From positions 7,953,598 to 8,017,597 of the forward strand of contig NC_135560.1 of the NCBI RefSeq assembly GCF_964340395.1: 64,000 nt of DNA, given 5' to 3'. The notes beneath the pieces were generated by a model. It had not been told where the DNA came from and did no database searches. It worked only from the letters and a program-made list of their open reading frames with translations. This DNA is from Glandiceps talaboti. Lineage: Eukaryota > Hemichordata > Enteropneusta > Spengelidae. Shown in pieces: positions 50,564 to 62,593 of the stretch (positions are counted from its first letter, which is position 1; every line of letters starts with the position of its first letter). A program made the translations under genes and the position numbers.

Positions 50564-53500
50564 GTTTGTTGTCCATCTGTCTGTCCATCTGTGTCTTTTG
50601 TTGCTTTAGAAAACATCAAATTGTTCATAATTTTATATTTAAATCATTTGTATTTATTCTCGGATATTTTTGATTTATGGACTATAAAGTTGATATATTT
50701 TCATACATTTATCTATTTTATAAATTAATCAATGACATTTTTTATCTGGCCATTCATTTATTACTTAGTTCTTTTAGGGTTAATTGTGATCCATCAATTA
50801 CAAATGAATAATAATTTATTCATAGTTAGTCCAATGAGTTGGATGTTTATTTATCCATCTCATAGATCAACCTTTCACCTGTTTATTCTTTGACTCAAAC
50901 ATTCATTTGTCAGTTCAGGCATTCACCTGTTCTCTCTCAGTTTAGTTCATTCGTTCATCAATGTTTCAAATTGCTTTCAAGTTGTTTATCTACTCATCCA
51001 TTCATTTTTCATTCAATCATATATTCACTAGTTCATTCATCCATTTATGAAATTCATTACGGTTGTTTTGATATTAATGAAAAGTGGATTATCTGATAAC
51101 CATTGTTTTGAATTAGACTCAATCTAGCTGGCCAAAAATCTGATTTTAAGTCTTGAATTTTTGCAAAATTTTCAGATTCAGATACTTTATTGACTTTATA
51201 AAAACATTGGAATGTAACTATTCATGAACACTCCTTAGTAAAGTTACAGATAAAAAGACAGAAAAAAATTATGACATTATGAAGTGATGTAGTCCACAAT
51301 CAACAAATCAGTCCATAGCCAATCCATCGCAGTACCATAATTTCAAATAAACAGACCCATCCAGATGTACCATACTCATCACTCATAAATTCATAAATCA
51401 TGTGATACTGATAGTGAAGGATTTCTGAGATGAAATGAGAACCCATTATTTAATTTCAAGTATTGAAAAATAAATTTGAAATTATGAAGTTAACTGAATA
51501 TTGCAGTCCAATTTTTGAAATCTTGAAATTGTCAACTCCATGTACAATGTAGACTAGAACTTGATAGACAAAAAAATCTGGTTAGTAAGAGAATCTGGAC
51601 ACACTGTTTACCTAAGAAACATAAGTACTTCAATATCTACTCTATCCCACACTTTTCAAAAAAGAATACCATTAGCAAAAACTTTCATAATAACAGACAG
51701 ACAACTGCTAAAAAAGTTGAAAACAAAATCGAGATAATTAAAGGGTCATGTTTCAATTCCGGGTCATCATATTAATGGTATAATAATAACAATACCTGAG
51801 ATCATTCTGTTCTGAACCAAGTTTTTCTATAGCTGTGCCAGACAACTGGTTTTCATACCTAAATTTCAAGACTTACCCAAGGTGGGCCTTTAAGGTTACA
51901 GCCCAATATACATGTATATGGGAAAGTTAATATACTTAGAATTTTTAAAGTCACTCAGTAACACCTGATAAAAATTCAGTTTTGAACATCTCAGAAATTA
52001 TCCCATTTCATCTTCATCATCGTCATCTAACCCATACTATACTAGAACCCTGGCATTAACTCTATCCAGCTTCCTGCACTAATGACCATTCATTTTGCTC
52101 AGCAATCCATGGATGAAGTTAGCCAGGACGTGATATGTGTGAAGGGAGAGTTACAAAAAGTGTGGGACATGATCCGTATCAAAGAAAGCCAATTAGAAGA
52201 ACAGGATAAACTCCTGCAGTCAGCACAGAGACAGGTAGAACTAACGCCGTCAGCATGTGTGCTGTGTAGTGGAAGTAGAAACAAAGAGTTTAAAAATTAT
52301 ATTTTGGTTTTGTGTTTTCGCCTAGATCAGCTTAGTTATAGATTAGCTTGCACCATGGTATCAGTTTGCCTTCCAGTGAAAGACAACATTGTCATTGACC
52401 GGTTTCTTGTGAACCACCACATATTAAGGAATAATGCTATTTCAAATGATTTGCCGTGGGCAGCGCACTCACTTTAGAAAAGTCACAGCCACTTCCACAG
52501 TTGTAATCGATCGCATTCACGATAGCGTGTGCAGCAGCATGTGACACATGATCTAAGTTCATGTCTTTAAAAAATATGTACCTTAATGTAATATCATATG
52601 TAGATCGAGATCATAGTTGTATTCAGTGTTTCAAAACGAAATAATCTTGAACAATATTGTGACAACTGTCATGCAATCAACTCAGTCTTCCAAAAGTACT
52701 TTTTCTGAATCATGTGCTACAGCACGCACTATATATAATGGATGTGATCAATTATAAATTTACTGCAAAACGGAAGCAATTGCAACCTACCTAGAGTGAG
52801 CATACTGCAGCAGCAAAACATTTTAAAATAACGCTATTGGAAACACCAAACTATGGTGGGTCACAAGACATTGCTGGCTTAGAGGGCATGCTGGTTTGCA
52901 TCATCTTTTTTGACATGTTGTATTATACACATCTTACTTTCTTTTATTTCCTGACTTTGTAGGAAGTTTCGTCAACTTCAACAGAGTGGGGTGGTGTGTG
53001 ACATTTTAGACTTTAAGTGTTTTGTGGTGACATGTACACTTTCTAACTTTAAGGAAAACACAAAGATACTCCAATATTACTTCGCAATATTTGCATCAAA
53101 ACAAAAACAAACTTTTCTATAAAATAACAAAAACTACAAGTGCTATTGATTGCTGAAACATAACAAGAGAAAAATTAAAAACAATATCAGTTTTGTCTGT
53201 AGTGATATTGCAGACTTTGTTGTGTAAAATGTTACCACAGAACACAGCATACATTAGTCTGTAAGATACACCATGAGGATGGAATGACATGGCATCTCTT
53301 ACAGTCTAACCATATGTCTGAAATGTTCTTTTTTCACCCAAGCTTGCTGAAAGGCAAATGGAATTTCTTGTTATGTTAAGAATTGTGAAGTGTGTGTGTG
53401 TGATTTACCTTCTCTCTCAGAAGGTGCAAACATCCAAATGTCTCTGATCTATCTGTATGCCAAAATATTTGGTCGGTCAGTCTTTTAGAAATGAAATTAA

Positions 53501-56346
53501 TTCTGAAAAAAATTTGAGAAAAATTGTTTTATCATATCTCAAGATTACAGTTTGCTCAAAGAAATTCCCTTGATAAGAGTACGGCTTCATTAAAAATTCT
53601 GCTTAAAAATGCAAACTATTGGGTAATTGAGACTGTTTAAAGACTTCTACAAGTAACATTCCTGCTTGGAAAGATCATATGATGATGAAAACTCCATGGA
53701 TTATTAAAGACAGTAAAAATTCCTGTGTGCTGAATTTTCATTAAATTGTTCATATGCTCAGTTTTCAAGAAAGTTCTTCACCATGGAGGCAATATTTGTC
53801 AGGACTGTTTGGCAGCAGAAATGGCATTTTATTCTTTGACTATACTGTCAGTAAATAACTTCCCCTCTTATTTTATACACACAATTTGAAGCATTGATCC
53901 ACTGTCTGACAATGATCAAAAGTATGCAGTTTGATCAGATGGCATATGGAAAACAGAAATCATCAACAAGCTTCTATTTTCATCCATTGAATAATATCAC
54001 CTTCTGTTTGTTGTCATTCATCCCTGTGTACTCTTCTTAGGTTTTGATGTAGTGTCATCATCATCTTTCTTCTTTTTAAAATCACCAACTTCATCAAAAT
54101 ATGTTCACATTATAGTTTTCAATTTACAGATAGCATTTAGCTTTTAATCATTCCTCTTTTCATAATAATGTTTTATAATAGAATGAGATGTATTCTAACA
54201 TTGTTATGCAAGTTTTTTTTTAATTATTAAAAAAATGATCATAATATGTATAAGTATAGGAAAGGGTCTTGATTGATTACCATACAATTTATAGTTACTG
54301 TATATGACAATACAATGTTAAAACATAGACCGTACACGAAAGGTAATTAGATGCTATATGTAGGGTATATGTTTCGTTTGGGGTCTATGATTAAAGATTG
54401 CATGTTCACTTTCCCTTATTTTTGTGAGGGTAGAAGTATCATGATGTCATAAAGAATACTTCCTAGAGACCAGTAATGTATTGACCATCTTGTATATCAA
54501 GTATCTGTTGATAAATGTATGCAGATAGTACTGATAATAATACAAACACATTTGCATAACAAAGAAATGCATTGTTATGTACATTATCTTTTTTTGTTCT
54601 TCAGGAATCCAGTGTTTAGATAATGAAATATTACTTTTCTTTTCAGTTTGCACATTCATTTGAAAAATTCACATCATTCTGTGGTTTCAGATTGCACATG
54701 ATTTACCACCATGATTGGTTTTTGCTGTTTTAAGTTTTAGCTGTAAATGGTTTGGGTTTTTCACCTCTATCAATACTACAGTAGACATTTTTTACTCATA
54801 CTGACTGGTTATTTTTTAATCTTTGCATGTTTAGTACAAGTCAATGGTGGCAGAGAAGGGACAAATACAGAGAAAGCTAGAACAAGAAATTGAACTCAAG
54901 TAAGTTATATTAAAATCATCTTATTTAATGGTCAAATTTTTTTGACATTATTGCATATCTGCAAATGATATACAAATGAAGACATGATTGTTTGCTACAC
55001 ATGAAATGACGTGATTGCACTCTATGATCTTTATGGAAATATTTGCCATTTCAGATAAACATATGTAATGATAACATAACAGATGCCATGTGAGTTCCAG
55101 TGTGGGTATTCACGGTTATTTGTACTCATGCGTTCAGTGTTTTCTGCTGCACTTTGACTCACTATGCTCGTGAAATTTCGGGCGCAGAGAACACTGCAAG
55201 CACTTATGCAAAACCCTGAGTACACCACACTTGCACTCGTGTGTCACGGGGTACGGTACATTCTGTCATATTATTTGTATTACATATTTTTACGTTAAAT
55301 CATTCATTTCAGTTGTTACATTTCAAAACATTAGGTCTTAAAGTCTCAAACAACTGAATTATCATTTTTTTCATACTTCAGGGAGAATCGTATCACAGAG
55401 CTAGAAAAGAAACTAGACATCCAACAGGATGAAACTATCATACTGCAGGAAATGACATCAGCCATGGAAGATAAGGTAAATATGTCAGAAAATATTGTCA
55501 AATCAGAAAAGTTCAGTCTTAGATTAAATGCACTTACTTTATTTTTTGCCAATGTTTCATTATATGCATAAAGCTAGCTAGTAGTTATAGACATGTTGTA
55601 GGGCAATCAATCCCCAATTAATAACTATTCTATGCATAGTGCACCATTACCGCAAGTGCAGCTTTAGCAATAATGCTATTTCAGCTGAAAGAGGGAATGC
55701 TACAAAGTTGTGATATCAATATGATATGATATGATATCAATATGACATGATATGATATGATATGATATGATATGATATGATATCATATGATATTACAGTA
55801 GACATGTATTGAATGACGCTGGAAATATTTGAAATGATTTTTTATTTTTTTTTTTTTGAATTTAAAAATATTTTCAAAGTTGTCACTTTCAGTATTTGAC
55901 TGTCACATGAATAAAGTGGGACATTTACTTGTAACCATGGTGATCATAATTAGGTTCCTATATAATACTTATACTACTATAAAATTCTTCTGAATATTTG
56001 CTGTACAGAAAACTATAATCTCTAATGATTTGAGATTTTGTCTTTGTTATTCTACAAATAACTGCAAATTCAGAGACAGTTTTTTGCATTATCTCTGGAA
56101 CAAAGTTTCAATCGAACGGAAGATCATGAAAATTATGCTGTGTTCATGTATTTTGCTGTTTTACATATTTGGAATTCTGGACAGCACTGCATGAAATATT
56201 ATTAACTTGTAGTTGTGTGCAAATTTATAGAATTTATATTGTTGAGTTCATGACAAGATTATGAAGAAACGTTGTTGCAAATATATTTCGGTGATAGAGA
56301 TGACGTTCAACCTTGCACAGTCACACAGCACAACTCTCCAATCATC

Positions 56347-56401
<55 letters not shown>

Positions 56402-59400
56402 CCAACCAATCAATCAATCAATCAATCAACCAATCAATCAATCAATATAAGAATTTAGTATGTCATCGAAATCATTGGTAGCATTTCATCTTAACATAAA
56501 GCATAAACTCACCATGTCCTAGCATGCTGCTCCTTTCACCTTTCCACAGTTAAATAATGTGTCATATGTTGTGTGTCGTGTATATCACTGATGACAGAGA
56601 AGATTGGTGTGTATTACATCATTATTGTGAACTAAAACAGTGGACAAGATTGTCGTAAACTGGGAATTGCAAAAACTAAAGATTTCATTATAATATATGT
56701 GTAGAAATTTAGCCTCCTTTGACTACTGTACAGAGATCTACTCAAACTACATACAACTTTTGTTGGTTCAACTGTCGTCAAATTTCTCATTTAAACTTGG
56801 CACAATTTCTTTGTCATCAGTTGCTCATTTCTTGTCATTCATTTTACAATTTAACATATTAGTTGGTGATGTTTCATTATTTTTCATTACCTTTAATACT
56901 AGTCTGTTCTAGAGGATGTTCCTTTGTAAGGTGAGATGCTTGGCTTTCATTTTGGTTTGGGGTCTGCTTCTCAGCTCTTTCACTGTCCGACACTGCCCCT
57001 CCCCCAAAAAAAAATTAAAAAAAATTTTAATCTAAAAATTAAAAAAAAAAATTAATTAATTAATAATTAAGAAAAAGAAATAATCAATACTGAAATTGAT
57101 CCAATCACTAGAAATCAGGATTATCAACAAAAAGAGCTTTGTGAGATTATTTAATATTTACACATCAGTTACCAGCTCATCAGTTATATCATTTTTCATT
57201 CCTGAATTTTTTTTTCACATACGTTTTGGTGTTTCCATACTGTGCTCTGTATTACATTGAATTTTGTTACAATGTGTAGCACAGTCACTGAACACAGTTG
57301 TCTGAAAAGTTTATCCAACTCCCTGACAGTGAAAGAGTGATGCTTTGGCCTGGAACTGATCTGCTTTTTTTAGATGGCTAATTCGTTCCTGTTGCTGTGC
57401 GCCTTTTTCACCAAACTTCTTTTTTCTAAAAAATTTATTTAAAATCTTTTAATTTCAATTATCTGATATGTGTTACCTTGACTACCCTTTTTTTGCTGTC
57501 ATATTTTCAAAAAGATTTATTGAAATATGATACATCAACATATTTCTTATTTTGCCAGTTGTTTGTTGAATTACTACCTCTTGATATATTTAATATCAAT
57601 GATATATTTTTGAATCTGAAATGGGTATTGGTTTGGATTCATTTAAACTAATATTTCATTACTTCTACTAAATTGAAAAAAAATGGATATATTCTGTCTT
57701 TAAATATCATATACAGAAAAATCATCAAAAATATATTGTGTGAATTAATGAGCATCATAAAATTAATTTCATGGGTTGGATTAATTGCATGCCAATTACT
57801 TACTAGATGTGTGTGTTTTCTATCTATCCATTTATTTATTCATTGCAGTCTTTCTTTAACTACTTACGGGTAGGTAAACTCATTTATATATCAGTTAACA
57901 TCCTTGTACACACCATGTCTTTTCACTCTATAACAGTCACAAATCGATCAGTTTCATCTCCATGCAATTTCAAGTTTATTTATGCTATGTTTTGACGACA
58001 TTGAATAAAGGGTGATGACCACAGAAATATCCCCACATGTGTTGCAATAATTTAGTATCATCTCTGAGTCTAATATTTTAGACATGATCACCACATGATA
58101 ATCACATGATCATCACATGATCATCACATGATCATCATAGTTTCTATGATTATATTCAATATCATGAATAATAATCCAGCTGATTATATCATGTTGATGG
58201 CCAAAAAAAGTACAGATTCAAAAAATAAATCATATTTAGTTGAAGAAAGTGATGCATTTGGTCAGAGATATAATCAAATATGGCAGAACAAGATGATTAT
58301 TTATAATTATAACTAATGGTAGTTTATTATATTTACTTTTTTAATTTTTTAATTTTTCCAAACATTTCTTAGTAAATGTCACTTTCTATTTTTATATGCA
58401 TTTTATATTGATATGTACATAGTACGTTTTTTCGATAATTTTTCAGCGTGAACGATTTATCTTATTTTCAGCATAATTAATATTTTCTCTAGGAATGACT
58501 TCCAATCATGTATTTTATGTTATTGCTGATACCTGTGGAAAACAATTACCCATGAAACTTAGATTTGTTAGTGGTATTAGAAAGTATTTTATGATGGGAA
58601 AATCAAGATGCCACCAACAACAAATCATCCTTAGTACATGAAAGCAAAGGAAAGGATGGTGATCCTTATTTTGGCACAATTATCTTACAGTTTTAAATAA
58701 ACTTCCCAAAATGGACAGGATGGTGATTATAGCTCTCTTGACAGTACAGAGTTCTACTGAATTATAACAAAGGTGGCGATGGCTATTGTTAATAGTTGTA
58801 CAAGTCGAGCTCTACCTGTAATAATATTTTACCTAATGCTAGAGGGTCAAAATAGAACAATGTTTACCTACTAATGCATGTGGTGCAAAAGTCAGGGTGA
58901 TGACCAAAAAAAACAACCAAATGTGTTATTTTTATGCTGTGCCTACGGTAGGTGGGAAATTTCTATTTCAGGAGATTGGAATTGCTTTAAAAGGTTAAAC
59001 TTATTGTGTATTTAACCCAAAAAATTGACGTGCACTAAATTGTATATAAATATTCCTAGGTTAATCTTTATCTGCTACTGGGATTCTAAAGACAATTATG
59101 TCCTGAGGGGATTATTCCGATAGTTCTTTCCCAATCATAATATTGTAAGAATGAAACTGTTGCACTCTTTCAAATTCAGAAATGTCAATTTGTGTTATGT
59201 TTAATTTTCATTTTTTTTAGAAAAAAGCTGATGCAACTATTCAATGTAAGGATTGCCAAGAGAGAGACGAGACAATCAGAATCCTAACAGAGCAAAAGAA
59301 GAGGTAAGAATTAAAGTGAATGGGCTGCAACATTAATAGTGTGTAGATAAAAATATTTCATTGCTGAGTTATGGATTTATGTACCTCTCTAACCCTCCCT

Positions 59401-62400
59401 TAGCACTGTTGATTTAAAATGTAAAACTATGCATAAAGAAGTATAATTTAATATCTGGGTAACAGAATTGAGTAGAGCAATGATCTGCAGGAGAGAAATG
59501 TATATACCCCTGTAAAACTATAGACTAAAGGACATACTTAGAAAATGAAGTGTTTCATAGCTGGTAAATAATTGTATATATTAACCTCTTTACACTAGAA
59601 TTATGCAATGAAAGTGTTCCATATTAGGGTATATACATTGTATATCTCTCTATAATTGTGTACAGAAAGTGTTTTCTAGCTGTGTAATGAAAGTGACACC
59701 CCCACCCCCACCCCCATCTTTTTTACGTCAGTTTGGTATTTTCTTAATGTCATTAATCATTAATATTTGACATATGTTATGATACCATCCATAAACAGGC
59801 GTTTACTCCCTCCCATCCGTAAGTTACTTCAAGTAAACATGCCACAAAAGATTGGGTAAATATATCCTGGTGGTGTAATATTGCATGACTTTGAATTTCT
59901 CAGAAATGACCTGCTTTGGACTTTTTGCTGTATCGTATTTACTCTGTGTGTGAAAACTTTATTCTTAGTCTTAACACTAAAGCCCTGTTTATATGTACAC
60001 ATTCTATGTTTGGAAGAAGGGGTTTGTGTTTTGATGAAGACAGTGAAAGCTAAGAAGTTTGATACATTAACTATTAAATTTAACACTGTGTAATTTTCAA
60101 CTGTAAAACAAGATAATCTCTCAATGTATGTGTGCCATTGCGTTGCCAGTGTTACTTTGCATGGTATGTTCATATGATGTGCTCTTTCCAAGAATAGAAT
60201 TTACCCTTTAAAGTGTGCCACCCTTTTCATGTTACAGTTCACACTCTGTTTGATACAACTATGCGGAAACCAATGAGAAACCACATGCTATACTTTATTA
60301 AAGTTTAAGATAGCAATATAGCAATTTCTTGCTAAATTTTGTCTAAGTGAAAAGTTTAAACATACTGCAACTAGATGCAGACTTGTGGGTGCCAATGTTT
60401 GACATCTGCATGGTAGCCCATTAGTTTATTTTATTTCAACAAAAATATGTCATAAGAAACTGTATTCATTCAATCTTACTACATTGTATCTTAAAGCATA
60501 GCATGTGCAGTTTGTTATTGGTTTCTGTGTCATGTATCAAACAGAGCCAGTGAACACTAACATGAAGTGGGCAGTATAATGTCTCAGAACTCATGCCTAA
60601 TATAGGGATATTCATTGTTCAGAAGAGGGCACCATGGATTTTAGGCCAGACAAAATGAGAAGTGGTCTGAAAAAAGGCTGTTCTGTTGCTTTCTGTTTAT
60701 TGTTGGCACCATGACAGCTTTTCATTTCCATATATTGTCAACATCACATGGTAGGAACTCTTCCAAAATTAAAATCCCAGGTCACAGTTATGAATGAAAG
60801 TTTTAGAACTTTCAGAATAGAATGAAGGAAAAAATGTGCATGATAAGGAATGGTTTGACACTTTGTTTGTGCATAAATTATGTGTGTTTTGGACCTCATA
60901 CCCAGATAAAGACAGAAAAATTTGTCTTTGTTTACACTCCTTTAGTAATTAAAGGGGCACAAGCTGAGTCTTAAGGTTTTTACGGAGTAATTTTTTCAGC
61001 ATATTAAAAGTTACTCACGGTATTCTACTTACTGATGTAATTACTAAACCATCACTTGCAATTAACTGAACTCAAACCTGGTATTAAGATATAACATATA
61101 AACGATCCGATGATGTAATTTATTATTATGATAATAATAATATCAAAATATGTACAGGAACTCCTCACTATGCAATCAATAGTTCTAACAGTAACAATAA
61201 CAGAACACAAAACATAATGATAGAAAGCATGCATCGACATTAACAGTCATCACTATACGAAAAAGTCATATTTGACCATGTCTAAATTTCCACCGGGGTA
61301 AATCTTTGGCAGAGGATGTGTAAATGTGGCGAGTATGAGACGAAGTTCCACCTTTGACTTAATTTACCCCAGTGATCTCTCACATGGGGTTGTAGACAGT
61401 CAAAAGTGGTACTGCGTCTTGTACTCGCCACATTTACACATCCTCTGCCAAAGATTTACCCCGGTGGAAATTTAGACATGGTCAAATACAGAGATGTTGG
61501 TTAGGTGGGTCACAGGTAGGGTAAATGTTGGGTAAAAGGTGGGTAAATTTGACTTTTTGTATAGTGATTATACGAGAATAGTTTTATCATAGTCTTTTGT
61601 AATTATTTTCACTTGAGTAAAAAGCTTATAAACTCAGCTTGTGCTACTTTCACAGGAGTACCAACAATGATGATTCTTTCAGTCTTACCCATGCAGCTAC
61701 CTCACTTACCTCATATATTATGGCATGATTTTCAGGTTACAAGATGAAATTAGTTCCCACACCGAAGAGATTGATGCATTAAATGATGTCATTGGAGATC
61801 TTGAAAGAAATAAACTGAAGTTGAAGGGTGAAAAGAAACAACTTGAACAAGACTTGAAGCAATACAAAGCTGGTAAAATAACATTTTGACGTTTTTGAAC
61901 CATGGGACATGGAAAAATGTAATATAAATACTGTTTTATGGACATTTTATGAATTACAGTGGTTACCATGGTAACATAGAATGAAAAAAGTGACAGTGAA
62001 TATTTATATGTATATTAAGAATGACAGTGTTTTAGCCTCCCACCCCCACCCCCACCCCTTTTTTCCAGGTATTACCATAAGTAGGGCTACTTAATGACTC
62101 AAAAACTGCAATACATATCCTAGCCTCTGAGGTGCCATTCAAGTGTCTACCTCCATTTTATCAGGTGCAAACCTTGAGCCTCAGCACAGATTTCAGTCCT
62201 AGAATTCTATGACATTACTTTAGATTGAGTTTTTCAATTCATTTCTGTGAATGTCCAGATGCAGAACGATGTGAAAACTTGGAAATTGAAAATGAACAAC
62301 TGGTCATTGAAAAAGAGGAACTTCAGCAAGTCAAGGAAGATCTGCAAAAGGACAAAGAGAGGTTACAAAATGTGATGGAAAATAAACGCAAGAGGTACAT

Positions 62401-62538
62401 TTAGTTGTTGTTGTTGTTGTTTTTGTAGTTTTTGTAGTCCTAGTAGTAGTAGTAGAATAGTATTAGTAGTAGTAGTAGTAGTAGTAGTAGTAGGTATTAG
62501 TAGTAGTAGTAGTAGCAGCAGCAGCAGGCTGCTGCTGC

Positions 62539-62593
<55 letters not shown>

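Noticed and set aside
50228-50728. 166-codon frame with HPSIHPS and SVCLSVC runs
   Set aside because: Artefact of CCAT and TCTG microsatellites; composition unlike the gene.
52235-52477. Continuation of exon 20 as a 131-codon terminal exon
   Set aside because: Composition changes sharply after 52234, the sequence runs into an inverted-repeat element, and exons 21-26 continue the coiled coil in phase from the 52234 donor.
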